Shown: positions 33,598-43,177 of the stretch, in pieces | Layout: each line of letters begins with the position of its first letter | How positions within the stretch are numbered: position 1 is the stretch's first letter | DNA from: Paraglaciecola arctica BSs20135 | GTDB lineage: Bacteria > Pseudomonadota > Gammaproteobacteria > Enterobacterales > Alteromonadaceae | Assembly: GCF_000314995.1 (NCBI RefSeq) | Contig: NZ_BAEO01000018.1 | Coordinates: 1 to 64,000, forward strand | Direction: 5' to 3' | Length of the DNA stretch: 64,000 nt | The notes under the pieces: generated by a model | What the model was told of the DNA's origin: nothing | The model's database searches: none | The model's input: the letters and a program-made list of their open reading frames with translations, nothing else | Program-made: the position numbers and the translations under genes

Positions 33598-36339
33598 TTA
33601 CTTGTTAGGGTATTGTGTTTGTTTGCTGATTTTTTCAACAGTTTTTCTACGTATTCCAAGCCAAAGTAGACTTAAGAGTATTAATTCACTAACACTTCCA
33701 CCCCCTGAACTGCTTGTAGGAGTGCTGGTAGTGGAGGCTATTACGGTGATGATGATATTAGCAGAGCTGGTCAAACCAAAATCATCTGTGGTTGTAAGTG
33801 AAAATTCTAATGTTGCAGCAGTACTCGGTGCTGTAAAGCTGGCTTGTGGACTATTGGCATTGTTGATTGTGACATTGCTGCCAGATACTTGTTGCCAAAG
33901 GTAGCTGAGAGGTTGGTCTTCGGGGTCGGAACCACTGCCTGCAAGTGTGACGTTTTGCCTAGTATTGACTTCAGAGTTATCACCGGCTTTTGCTGTCGGG
34001 GCTTGGTTTGACTCATCGTCTCGGATCACTATCTTTAACGTTGTCTGATTACCTAATACGTTTGCTTGATTTGCACTAAGTGTTAACAGCAGTGATTCTG
34101 GTACTTCAGTTTCGTTGTCGTTGATTAGGGTTATATCGATGTATTGGTCAGCACTATCGCCGTCTAACCATTCAAGGGTGCCGCTGGCGGTATTGGCATC
34201 TGAGCCTATTATTGCGGTGCCTGAGCTTAATACATAACCCACACTCACAATGCCATCACTGCCGCCTTGACGTGTTACTGCTATCTGCAATGTTCCATCG
34301 GTTTCTTTTACTGTTACTTCATCGTTGGCAAATACGATTTGACCTTGGTGTAGCGCATCGATGATTTGTACAGTGACCATGCTGGGATTCACTAAAGTTG
34401 CACCATTTTTAGGATCAAATAATCGTATAAATAGACTTTCGGTGATTTCATCTAAGGTGTCGTTACTTGTTTGTAGCACGATGTTTTGTGGCTCAGTATC
34501 GTTAGTTGTCCACTGTAATTCACCACTTATTAACACAAAGTCTTCTAGGTTGGCTGAACCCGGTAATATTTCGTAACCAACAGTAGTGGCTCCATTTCCA
34601 GTTTTAGTGACGGCAATACTGACACTTTGTCCTTCATCAACATTAAGTTGTTTGGCTTCAAAGGCGATTTTTGCCGTATCGTTTTCTAATGTTTGGTCCT
34701 GAATGATGTATAAGCCACTGTTGATATCACTTACCAGAATATTGCCGCTAGGTAAAAATGGATAGATCCCCCATGCGCCATTAAATCCTGCGTTATCAGA
34801 TATGGGATAAGTATCGAAAAAACCCACTTCAATCGGGTCGCTTGGGTCAGTGATATCGAGTACGGTCACGCCGCGTTCGTAGTTGGACATATAATAACGA
34901 TTGCCGCGCACAAAACCGTTGTGATCTATGGCTCGAGTAGGGCCCGTCCAAGTGCCTACTAAGCTTGGGGAACTCAAACTACTGATATTAAAAATATTTA
35001 AGGTGGTATTGATATTATGTTTTTGCTCATCAAGTTCGTCATGCACAATGACAAATTGTTTATCTTCGCTCCACCAACCCGAATGGGTGTATTCAGCATT
35101 AGGGTAAGTTCTTGAGCCTAACTCAATGGCCTGATTTTTATCAGTGTGATCCCACACTCTAAGTTTGTCTTCGTTAAAATCTAAAAAGACTAAGCAGGCG
35201 TTATCTTTGGCTTGAACACAATCTGTTTGGGCCCGCGCATCATTTATTATTAGTGATGCTGCATCGTGAGTGTAGTCGTTTCGAGTTGCAGATGAATTGC
35301 TGTAGGTCGAGCCTAAAGTTTCAGGATCTGACAATGCATAGGAACGAAACGCTCCACCAAAGTTGTTGGAACCTAAGATATGCACCGCTGGTTCTTGGTT
35401 GGCCAAAGCGATATTTAGCCCATAGTCTACATTACTGATGTATATATTATGGGCGCTACTGTCTGTCTTCTGGCGCTTAACAACCGAAATCCCATTGTCC
35501 AAATCGTTTAAGTCGATGATAGTTAAACCTTCATCGGCCTCAGTGGTGGAATAAGCATAGGCATGCCATCTTAGGGTAGATGTATCAAAGTATTGATACA
35601 CTTTTATATCTCTCCAAGAAGAAGATAATCCAGTGATACTACCGACTATTTCGGGCGAAGTTGCTGTTGTAACATCAACCACTGCTACACCATTTATAAG
35701 GCCGATAATGGCGTATTCTTTTTCGGTGTTTAAATCTACATGGCCCCATATATCGTTCGCGGCAGAAGGATTGTTGGGAAAATCAGCTAAGGGAATATGT
35801 GCCAATAACGACATGTTATTGCAGTCAAAACCAGCTGCGCTACCGTTAATACAGGTGTTATTAACTTGTTTTTGTTGCATTAATTGTAGTTTAGAAACGT
35901 TGAGGCCTTTGCCTTGTAAACTTAACTTCGCTAAACCTTTTGTATCACGTATTACATGAAAGCCTTGTTGGCTTAGTTGCTGGGCATATTCGGCTGGTAC
36001 GCCAGAAATCGAGGTTATATAAGTATCGGGATTTTGCCCTTGGTATTGTTCAACTTGATTAAAACCACCTAAAACGGGGACAATTTGACCGGTGAAATAC
36101 AATAAGTCTTGTTCAGACTCAATAACATATTGTCCTTGTGCCACTAAAATAGAATCACCTTTATTAGCATTTTGAGCGGCGTAAGTCACTGTTTTACAAG
36201 GGCGAAATCTATTATTGCAACTACCTGTATTTTCTCCGTTAGGTGCCACAAAACGTGCTTTATCATGTTCTGCATGTGCCTGAACGCCTTGACTGTACCC
36301 TATGGCCAGTATCATTATGATGCTCATTAAACACCGCAT
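33598..36339 (-). CDS. Choice-of-anchor-B/LVIVD protein with Calx-beta, PKD-like domain and GlyGly-CTERM tail
   Basis: This 913-aa exported protein (signal MSIIMILAIGYSQGVQA) has an N-terminal polymorphic region with CNNRFRPCKTV. LVIVD-type propeller repeats follow (YAIIGLINGVAVVDVTTATSPEIVG, GVTVLDITDPSDPIEVG). Two Calx-beta segments are seen (AFEAKQLNVDEGQSVSIAVTK and VTVKETDGTLQIAVTRQGG). A PKD/Ig-like domain (QAPTAKAGDNSEV...GSGSDPEDQPLSYLWQQ) comes next. The C-terminus is Ser/Thr/Gly-rich SSGGGS, a hydrophobic helix and RRK, the GlyGly-CTERM rhombosortase sorting signal. It diverges from the MbnP-like gene with only 18 bp between the annotated starts. Such proteins often neighbour MbnP/MbnH pairs. 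Confidence 0.8.
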   Translation of the reverse strand: MRCLMSIIMILAIGYSQGVQAHAEHDKARFVAPNGENTGSCNNRFRPCKTVTYAAQNANKGDSILVAQGQYVIESEQDLLYFTGQIVPVLGGFNQVEQYQGQNPDTYITSISGVPAEYAQQLSQQGFHVIRDTKGLAKLSLQGKGLNVSKLQLMQQKQVNNTCINGSAAGFDCNNMSLLAHIPLADFPNNPSAANDIWGHVDLNTEKEYAIIGLINGVAVVDVTTATSPEIVGSITGLSSSWRDIKVYQYFDTSTLRWHAYAYSTTEADEGLTIIDLNDLDNGISVVKRQKTDSSAHNIYISNVDYGLNIALANQEPAVHILGSNNFGGAFRSYALSDPETLGSTYSNSSATRNDYTHDAASLIINDARAQTDCVQAKDNACLVFLDFNEDKLRVWDHTDKNQAIELGSRTYPNAEYTHSGWWSEDKQFVIVHDELDEQKHNINTTLNIFNISSLSSPSLVGTWTGPTRAIDHNGFVRGNRYYMSNYERGVTVLDITDPSDPIEVGFFDTYPISDNAGFNGAWGIYPFLPSGNILVSDINSGLYIIQDQTLENDTAKIAFEAKQLNVDEGQSVSIAVTKTGNGATTVGYEILPGSANLEDFVLISGELQWTTNDTEPQNIVLQTSNDTLDEITESLFIRLFDPKNGATLVNPSMVTVQIIDALHQGQIVFANDEVTVKETDGTLQIAVTRQGGSDGIVSVGYVLSSGTAIIGSDANTASGTLEWLDGDSADQYIDITLINDNETEVPESLLLTLSANQANVLGNQTTLKIVIRDDESNQAPTAKAGDNSEVNTRQNVTLAGSGSDPEDQPLSYLWQQVSGSNVTINNANSPQASFTAPSTAATLEFSLTTTDDFGLTSSANIIITVIASTTSTPTSSSGGGSVSELILLSLLWLGIRRKTVEKISKQTQYPNK

Positions 36340-36357
36340 GAAATTTACCTATTCTAT

Positions 36358-37239
36358 ATGAAGCTTGTTAACACCTTACCTTTTAGACCTGATATATCAA
36401 TTTTTTTGTTCCCTAATGGGTTAAAAAAGATATTAGCACTTTTTTTTATTAGCGGCTTTATTGCGTTCAACAGTAGCTGTTCTAGATTAGATGAAGCAGA
36501 AAATATTGCCCTGGAGATATGGCACAATGGTAGCCCATTAGATTGCAATGCCTTTGAGAGTCATCAGCAAATTTGGTCTATTCAACAATTAGCTTTTTTT
36601 ATGAGCAATGTTACATTGTCAGGTGAAAGTCCCGCTTATCAGCCGCAATTGAGCTCAACCCCTTGGCAAACAGAAAATGTAGTGTTGATCCAACCTTATT
36701 TGGCTGACTGTGATACACCATCAGAAGATGAGGGTGAAACAACTCACAACAATCAAGCTAGCTCAGAATCACTTAAAACCAATAACTATCTGCAATTTGC
36801 GACACCAGTTGATCTCGATTCCGCGGAACAGCTTTCTTTTAGCCTTGCTGTACCTTTTGCGCTAAATCATCAAAACCCATTATTACAAGCTTCACCATTA
36901 AATCTGCCAAGTATGTTTTGGTCGTGGCGTTCTGGGCACAAGTTTTTTCGATTGGATATGCAAGGCCCCAGCAAAAATTGGGTGTTTCATTTAGGCAGCG
37001 TTGGATGCAGTGCTGTGTCGACCATGCGTTCTCCACAAGAGGAGTGTGTGCAACCGAATAGGGTTAGTTTTCAGTTAGATAAAAAACATAATGGAGCCAA
37101 GCTTGTTATGCATCTAGACAGGCTTATGGCCAATACATCAATGCAAAACAGCGGATCTTGTTTGTTTCATTCAGATCAACAGAGCTGCACTATTTTGATG
37201 TCTAACTTAAAAAATCAAGATGTATTTGAGTGGCACTAA
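36358..37239 (+). CDS. MbnP-like four-Cys metallo-mystery pair protein
   Basis: This protein of about 293 aa matches the MbnP/TIGR04052 pattern. The four cysteines are C63 (SPLDCNAF), C118 (LADCD), C217 (HLGSVGCSA) and C230 (EECVQPNRV). The family signatures IQQLAFFMSNVTLSG, MFWSWRSGHKF and HLGSxGC...C..PNR are present. MbnP binds copper and carries a tryptophan oxidised to kynurenine by its partner MbnH. A TTG at 36406 (FPNGLKKILALFF) would give a neater signal peptide and leave 66 bp for divergent promoters. It is followed two bases later by the partner's ATG. Confidence 0.8.
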   Translation: MKLVNTLPFRPDISIFLFPNGLKKILALFFISGFIAFNSSCSRLDEAENIALEIWHNGSPLDCNAFESHQQIWSIQQLAFFMSNVTLSGESPAYQPQLSSTPWQTENVVLIQPYLADCDTPSEDEGETTHNNQASSESLKTNNYLQFATPVDLDSAEQLSFSLAVPFALNHQNPLLQASPLNLPSMFWSWRSGHKFFRLDMQGPSKNWVFHLGSVGCSAVSTMRSPQEECVQPNRVSFQLDKKHNGAKLVMHLDRLMANTSMQNSGSCLFHSDQQSCTILMSNLKNQDVFEWH

Positions 37240-37241
37240 GA

Positions 37242-38357
37242 ATGTCTGCTATTGGGTTTGTTAAGGTTGTTTGTTGTCTCTTTCTGAGCTGTTTTTTATT
37301 AGCTTGTAATCCACCTACAGCTAATCAAAATGAATATGATTGGAAGTTACCTAAGGGGTTTCCAAGTCCTTTAGTACCTCAAGACAACCCTATGTCAGTT
37401 GCCAAAGTCGCTTTGGGTAAAAAACTGTTTTTTGATGTGAAGCTGTCTTTTAATCAAACCACCTCTTGCGCTACTTGCCATCAACCGCAATTTGCTTTTT
37501 CTGAACCTAAAAAAACGGCAGTAGGCTCAACTGGTCAAAAGCATAGGCGTAATACTCAATCCTTAGTCAACATCGCGTACAACAGTAATCTGACATGGGC
37601 CCATTCAGGATTAAATCAGATAGAGCAGCAAATTCTTATTCCTATGTTTTCTGAAGATCCTATCGAGTTAGACATTACCGGGCATGAAAATGTGGTATTG
37701 CAACGATTTGAAAACAAAAGTTATCTAAAACTGTTTGAAAATGCCTTTGATGATAGTCAAGTCAACTTTGATAAAATAGTTAAAGCACTGGCCAGCTATG
37801 TTAGAAGTTTAACTAGTTTTGCTTCCGCATTTGATGAGTATGCTTATCAAGGTAATGATGATGCTATGACAGATGCCGCGAAAAGAGGTATGGAATTGTT
37901 TTTCTCGGAAAAATTTGAGTGTTTTCATTGTCATGGAGGATTCAATTTTACTCAGTCTAGTCAACATGAAAATCAAAGGTTAGATTTACGACCTTTTCAT
38001 AACACCGGTTTGTACAATGTTGATGAGAAAGGTGCTTATCCTATTTTCGACCAAGGATTGATTGAAGTCACCTTGCAACCAAATGATATGGGTAAGTTCA
38101 GAGCTCCCACTTTGCGTAATGTAGAGGTGAGCGCACCTTACATGCATGATGGCAGTTTGGCCACGTTAGATGATGTGGTTGAGTTTTATGCTGCTGGAGG
38201 CAGAGGACATGGCGCAGCCAACCCCTTGAAAAGTCCATTTTTAGCTGGTTTTGAGCTAGAATTACAACAAAAACAAGATCTCATTGCGTTTTTACAAAGC
38301 TTGACCGACCAGCAGTTTTTAAATTCTAATCTAAATTATCAGCTTGAAACTCCCTGA
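37242..38357 (+). CDS. MbnH-like di-heme cytochrome c peroxidase family protein
   Basis: This 371-aa lipoprotein has a signal with lipobox LLAC (C22). Two c-type heme sites are seen: CATCH (C76, C79, H80) and CFHCH (C227, C230, H231). PTLRNVEVSAPYMHDGSLATLDDVVEFYAAGG is the bacterial di-heme peroxidase C-terminal motif. An in-frame GTG at 37230 overlaps the previous gene and would add four residues; ATG 37242 is preferred. MbnH proteins form a high-valent heme state that oxidises a tryptophan of MbnP. The pair is probably periplasmic or lipid-anchored and linked to copper handling. Confidence 0.85.
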   Translation: MSAIGFVKVVCCLFLSCFLLACNPPTANQNEYDWKLPKGFPSPLVPQDNPMSVAKVALGKKLFFDVKLSFNQTTSCATCHQPQFAFSEPKKTAVGSTGQKHRRNTQSLVNIAYNSNLTWAHSGLNQIEQQILIPMFSEDPIELDITGHENVVLQRFENKSYLKLFENAFDDSQVNFDKIVKALASYVRSLTSFASAFDEYAYQGNDDAMTDAAKRGMELFFSEKFECFHCHGGFNFTQSSQHENQRLDLRPFHNTGLYNVDEKGAYPIFDQGLIEVTLQPNDMGKFRAPTLRNVEVSAPYMHDGSLATLDDVVEFYAAGGRGHGAANPLKSPFLAGFELELQQKQDLIAFLQSLTDQQFLNSNLNYQLETP

Positions 38358-38454
38358 TTGCACCAAAACTAAGGAGTGCAAGGGCAAAAGAACTTTGCTA
38401 TCGTCTTAGAAACTTAGACTAAATATATTTAGCGCATTTTTATTGGAGAACAAA

Positions 38455-38784
38455 ATGACCGAGAAGCCCTTTTTAGTAAGTGGTCGCAATACACTAATTC
38501 ATAAAATACGGAAATTAGATTTACTTGTTATTAACGGTGAAGATCATCCTCCTCTTGTTGTTACCCATAAGGGCATTAAAGAATATTCGGGGAAAGTGCC
38601 AGAAAATAAACGTGAAGCAAAAAACCAAGACATGGAATTGGTTGATCTCACTAGTATTGACGTTTTTGGTGAAGAAAAAACTTTGTTATTTGTGCAAACC
38701 ATTAATGGTAAAGAATATAAAGTGGATTACAGCAAACATGGCACTCCATTGTTTATTAAAATTCATCAGGAAAACGCCTTTTAA
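38455..38784 (+). CDS. Small conserved-looking protein of unknown function
   Basis: The 109-aa reading frame starts at ATG 38455, with GGAG 8 nt upstream; the in-frame TTG at 38443 overlaps that site. The product is soluble and charged, without signal or membrane segment, and begins TEKPFLVSGRNTLIHKIRKL. No family is recognised. A strong terminator follows 26 bp later, and the upstream gap of 97 bp separates it from mbnH, so it is probably a single-gene unit. Confidence 0.6.
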   Translation: MTEKPFLVSGRNTLIHKIRKLDLLVINGEDHPPLVVTHKGIKEYSGKVPENKREAKNQDMELVDLTSIDVFGEEKTLLFVQTINGKEYKVDYSKHGTPLFIKIHQENAF

Positions 38785-38809
38785 TATTAGCCACTAGATT
38801 ATTGTAAAT

Positions 38810-38832
38810 AGCCCTGTTATCAGGGCTTTTTT
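38810..38832 (+). terminator. Rho-independent terminator
   Basis: AGCCCTG pairs with CAGGGCT around a TTAT loop and is followed by TTTTTT. It lies just after the 109-aa gene. Confidence 0.9.
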
Positions 38833-39077
38833 ATATGTGTACCCTTACCCAGCCTAATTTTTGTACTCAATCTTCATCATTGAATGTAACAAAATAACTC
38901 CCAATACGATTAACCAATGATTAATAACGATAGTTTATCGCTGCAGATTGTTGCTTGGTCGCTTAGTCGCGTTTAGCCGTGTTTAGCCTTTTTTACCGCT
39001 ACTTAAATCATCTTACCCTCTACATTAACCATGAACTTGGCATCATGCAGAATTTAACAAACACAAGGTGAGACATC

Positions 39078-39392
39078 ATGAAAAAAATCATTATCGGCAG
39101 CATAATTACCGCAGGCATCCTATTAACTGGCAGCGCACAAGCCAAATACATCGATAAAAACACCGAGGCCAATTTAGTTAAAATATGTGAGGCTATTAAA
39201 AGTAATAGTAGGATCAGACTTAATCTTGCTATCGAAGATAGCGGCATCACAGCTAAAGCAGTTAGCAAAGGATTAGTCTGTAACGGTTATGACCCTGTAA
39301 CCTTCGCTATAATAAACAAAGCACAAAATACGGCTAAGTTTATGGCGCGTAAAGGTAATGTGGATTATGAAGCATTATTAGCTAAGTTATAG
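39078..39392 (+). CDS. DUF3718 family exported protein
   Basis: This 104-aa protein has a signal peptide (KKIIIGSIITAGILLTGSAQA). The mature part has ANLVKICEAIKSN and GLVCNGYDPVTFA, the two-cysteine pattern I recall for DUF3718, a small periplasmic family of Alteromonadales and Shewanella. Function is unknown. GGTGAG precedes the ATG. Confidence 0.75.
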   Translation: MKKIIIGSIITAGILLTGSAQAKYIDKNTEANLVKICEAIKSNSRIRLNLAIEDSGITAKAVSKGLVCNGYDPVTFAIINKAQNTAKFMARKGNVDYEALLAKL

Positions 39393-39695
39393 ATAAGTAA
39401 TATGATTTTCTAAAGTGAGTGTATTTAAACTTAATCGTTTTCAGTATGTTTTTGTTTAGAACACTCACTGTATTGCTAATAATTAGTACTACATATTTGC
39501 ATAATAATTTTGTTCACTTAGTTTTATAAATCCAAAAATCCGTCCCTAATTAATTCAGCCTTAGACACACTGTGCGTAGTGTTCGTCCCTAAGATAGCTT
39601 CCCAATTGAACTTTTTGTTAGCGTCCAATAATCGCCATGCTGCATCCGCAGTAAGTCGATTATTTATAACTAAAAATACTAATCAGGGAGTTTTC
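39393..39695. other. Upstream region of the Oar-like receptor gene
   Basis: AT-rich, with CGTCCCTAA near 39541 and 39583 and ACAC/GTGT half-sites between them. It probably holds the receptor promoter and leader. An in-frame extension back to 39579 (MFVPKIA) is rejected as the start because it lacks a ribosome site and would precede the signal peptide. Confidence 0.4.
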
Positions 39696-42600
39696 ATGAG
39701 AAAAATCACATTTAGAAAAAGTATAACGGCTTTAGCCGTTGCTGCGACACTAAGCTTCACATCCAATAGTTTTGCGGCAGGTGGTGCAGAGTCGGACCTT
39801 TTAGGCTCTGTGCAAGTTAATGGAGTCAGTACAAGTGGTTACACTGTTGTAGCAAAAGACCCTACAACAGGATTTACGAGACAAGTTAGTACCAGAGATG
39901 ATGGTTCGTACCGACTCACCAAATTGCCTACAGGGACATACGAAATCATTATTATGAATGGAGACACAGTTGTGGGGCGAGATGTAACAACTGTTTCGCT
40001 TGGTGCAAACTCTATAGCTAACTTTGATATTGCAGAAAACAGTAATACTGAAGTTATTGAAGTAACAGGTGCGCGATTCGCAAATGTTGATGTGAGTTCT
40101 ACTGACTCTGGTTTATTAATAACAGAAGCAGACTTCGATGCCCTACCAGTATTACGGAACTTGACATCTGTAGCTCTATTGGCCCCAGGCGTTGTTTTAG
40201 GGGAGAGTAATTTTAGCTTGCAAGGTGGTAGTGGTTTAGCATCATTTGGTGGTTCTTCCGTTGCTGAAAATGCATGCTTTATCAATGGGCTAGAAGTGAC
40301 GAATACCCGCCAAGGTTTAGGTTGTGGCTCAGTTCCTTTTGAATTTTATAAAGATTTTCAAGTGAAAACTGGCGGGTACTCAGCTGAGTTTGGTCGTGCA
40401 ACTGGCGGTATCATTAATGCTATTACTAAAAGCGGTAGTAACGAATGGGAATTTTCAGCTGTTAGCAACTGGAATCCAAGCTCGTTAACCGCCGATAGTA
40501 AAGGTATTTCAAGAGGTAAAGGTGGAACTGGCGACGTATTCCGAGATACAACGAATGATGAATTTGATAACTGGGATCTAACGTTAACGGCTTCAGGCGC
40601 GATAATCGAGGATACACTTTTTATCTATGCGTTGGTTAACCCAAGAAGCTCCGATAGAGACTTCTCCTATTATACGGGGTCTAGGCAACAATACGCACCT
40701 GATGATGAATATAGAAAAATTTCTTCAGATGGTAGTGATAATTTATTCTGGGGAGCTAAAGTTGATTGGTTTATCACAGAAGATCATCGTTTAAGTCTTT
40801 GGGGATACTCTGATCGAAACGATGGTATTGATGCTCACTACAACTATGATCCTAACACTGGTGTTATTGGTAATTTGACTGGAACCAACGTCCGTAATCG
40901 CGGTGGTGAAACTGTCAGTGTAAGCTACGTTGGTAACATCACTGATGATTTAACGATAACAGCGCTTTGGGGAAATGTCGCAGCTGAGTACACGACTACA
41001 CCAGACAACATAGTATGTCCTAGTGTCAGTGATACGCGGGATTTACCAGCAGCACAACGAGCGCAAGGTTGTGGTCCAGGCACCGCTTTTGGTGCTAACA
41101 ATGATGATAATACTCAGTATCGTTTAGACGTTGAATATTTACTTGGCGACCATAAAATCCGTGTGGGTTATGATTATCAGGAGCGGGATTCATTTCGGGA
41201 GTCTTTGCCGGCTGGGGGGCATAGTTATACCTATACTACACTTGCACCTGGCGGCGCCATCCAAGGCAATAACGGTAACCTTTACACTAATGCTAGTAAT
41301 ACCGATCAAGACATCGTTTTTGACCGTATTTTTGCTGGCGGTGGAGGCTTCGGTTCAGAGCTTGAAGCATTCTATATAGAAGATCAGTGGCAGATTACTG
41401 ACAACTTGTTATTGAGTGCTGGGTTGCGATGGGATGACTTTTTAAGTGTGGGAACTTCAGGGATTACTTTCCAGGAGTTTTCAGCAGATGTTGCTCCTCG
41501 CCTAGGTTTTAGCTGGGATATTAATGGTGACGGAGAATCCAAGTTATACGCAACCATAGGTAGATACTACTTACCACCTGCTAATAATACTAACTTCCGT
41601 TTAGCATCTGGAGTGAATGACAACACTACTTATTATACGTTTGCAGGGATAGATAGTGCTAATGGCGCGCCAACCGGTATTCTGCCTGTTAATGGTACAG
41701 TTGCTAATTCTAATGTTAACAACAGTACTAGTGTTTTCCCAAGCAAGAGCGTATATCAAGAACCAGATGCCGATCCATTCCATAAAAATGAAATCATCAT
41801 TGGTTATGAACGATCTATTAGTGAAGATTTAGCATTAGCTATCCGTGGTACATATCGTGAAGTAGGTGAAGCGCTAGATGACTATTGTGGTGCAAGAAGC
41901 CATCCGTTGTTCTGTACGGGTCTAAACCCTGGTAAACCTGCTAGGTTTGCAGTTGATGCAGACTTAGATGGCTTTATCGACTTGGACGCAAATGGTGAGC
42001 CATTATATGTATCGGCAACTGCTGAAGACATAGCCTTACCTGAAGCAAACAACGAATATTTAGCCGTGAATACCGAAATAAGATACCGTAAAGACAACCT
42101 AAATCTAAACTTTTCATACACTTGGTCACGTAGTACTGGGAATTTTGAAGGTGCAGTTAAGTCGGATATCGCTCAGGCTGATGCTGGTATAACTCAGGAC
42201 TTTGATTTCCCAGCATTGCACGATGGCGCTCAAGGTTATCAACCGAATGATCGTCGTCATGTCTTCAAGTTGTTTGGTAGCTACACCATATCTGATAATT
42301 GGTCTGTTGGATTGAACTCAACCTTGTCAAGCGGCCGCCCGCTTAATACTTTTGGTGCCGGTTATATTTCGGATGATCCTAATTTGTATGGTAGTTACGG
42401 AGATACCTTCTATCAATTCCAAAGTTGTAACATTACACCTCCAGAAGACGAAGCTTGCCCTGTATCAGAAAAAGTCTACAACTTTACACCTAGAGGTTCT
42501 GCTGGCAGAACGTCTTGGCAATTTAAAGTTGATTTATCGAGTAGCTACAACTTTGAAGTTAATGGCATCGCTATGCGCGCATCTGTTGATGTGTTCAATA

Positions 42601-42743
42601 TTTTTGATGACCAGTCAGTAACGTCACAAAATGAGCATTTTGAAGGAAGAAATGCTGAAGGAACAGAAAACCAATGGTTTGGCGCTGCTTATTTCTGGCA
42701 AGCTCCGCGTTCAGTTAGACTAGGATTTGAAGCTAGATTCTAA
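39696..42743 (+). CDS. TonB-dependent receptor with N-terminal carboxypeptidase-regulatory-like domain (Oar-like)
   Basis: The start ATG 39696 follows CAGGGAG. The 1015-aa protein has a signal (ITALAVAATLSFTSNSFAAG). A CarboxypepD-reg-like beta-sandwich follows (SVQVNGVSTSGYTVVAKDPTTGFTRQVSTRDDGSYRLTKLPTGTYEI). The plug (SAEFGRATGGIINAITKSGSNEW) and a large barrel ending RSVRLGFEARF complete it. Oar-like receptors import large or proteinaceous ligands. A LytTR signalling trio lies 430 bp downstream on the same strand. Confidence 0.88.
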   Translation: MRKITFRKSITALAVAATLSFTSNSFAAGGAESDLLGSVQVNGVSTSGYTVVAKDPTTGFTRQVSTRDDGSYRLTKLPTGTYEIIIMNGDTVVGRDVTTVSLGANSIANFDIAENSNTEVIEVTGARFANVDVSSTDSGLLITEADFDALPVLRNLTSVALLAPGVVLGESNFSLQGGSGLASFGGSSVAENACFINGLEVTNTRQGLGCGSVPFEFYKDFQVKTGGYSAEFGRATGGIINAITKSGSNEWEFSAVSNWNPSSLTADSKGISRGKGGTGDVFRDTTNDEFDNWDLTLTASGAIIEDTLFIYALVNPRSSDRDFSYYTGSRQQYAPDDEYRKISSDGSDNLFWGAKVDWFITEDHRLSLWGYSDRNDGIDAHYNYDPNTGVIGNLTGTNVRNRGGETVSVSYVGNITDDLTITALWGNVAAEYTTTPDNIVCPSVSDTRDLPAAQRAQGCGPGTAFGANNDDNTQYRLDVEYLLGDHKIRVGYDYQERDSFRESLPAGGHSYTYTTLAPGGAIQGNNGNLYTNASNTDQDIVFDRIFAGGGGFGSELEAFYIEDQWQITDNLLLSAGLRWDDFLSVGTSGITFQEFSADVAPRLGFSWDINGDGESKLYATIGRYYLPPANNTNFRLASGVNDNTTYYTFAGIDSANGAPTGILPVNGTVANSNVNNSTSVFPSKSVYQEPDADPFHKNEIIIGYERSISEDLALAIRGTYREVGEALDDYCGARSHPLFCTGLNPGKPARFAVDADLDGFIDLDANGEPLYVSATAEDIALPEANNEYLAVNTEIRYRKDNLNLNFSYTWSRSTGNFEGAVKSDIAQADAGITQDFDFPALHDGAQGYQPNDRRHVFKLFGSYTISDNWSVGLNSTLSSGRPLNTFGAGYISDDPNLYGSYGDTFYQFQSCNITPPEDEACPVSEKVYNFTPRGSAGRTSWQFKVDLSSSYNFEVNGIAMRASVDVFNIFDDQSVTSQNEHFEGRNAEGTENQWFGAAYFWQAPRSVRLGFEARF

Positions 42744-43177
42744 GGTACTTAATGGGCAATCCTTAGTTTGTCCGTTTATTGCTCTAATGGAATTATGTCT
42801 AAATGTTTCCTAATGAATAAATGGTGGCGTTCATCCCATCATCTGAACGCTTCATCACATTTGGATTTTAAATCAAACAGATGGAATTACACTATAAGTG
42901 TCGGAGTGATAACCCGATGAATATATGTTTTTACTCGATTTAAAAACATGTATTACTTCCTAGATCAAGTAAGGGCTGACGCTACAAAGCGCAGCCCTTT
43001 CTTTTTGCTTGATCCTTTAATGGGATTGGTATAATTGTTGGGAAATTAATCTATAAAAAATACTTTGTTACAGCTTACCTCCATTTATCCCAGATCCCCG
43101 CACTTGGTCTCAGAAACGTACTCAGTTTATCTCGTAGCTTGTATATTTTATCCCACAGCCATTCGGGAATTATACGT
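42744..43177. other. Gene-free region between receptor and LytTR genes
   Basis: It contains the receptor terminator at 42970-43006. Downstream of it is an AT-rich leader for the response regulator gene. Nothing else was recognised. Confidence 0.45.
42970..43006 (+). terminator. Rho-independent terminator after the Oar-like receptor
   Basis: AGGGCTGACGCT pairs, with one bulge, with AGCGCAGCCCT around ACAA, followed by TTCTTTTT. Confidence 0.85.
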
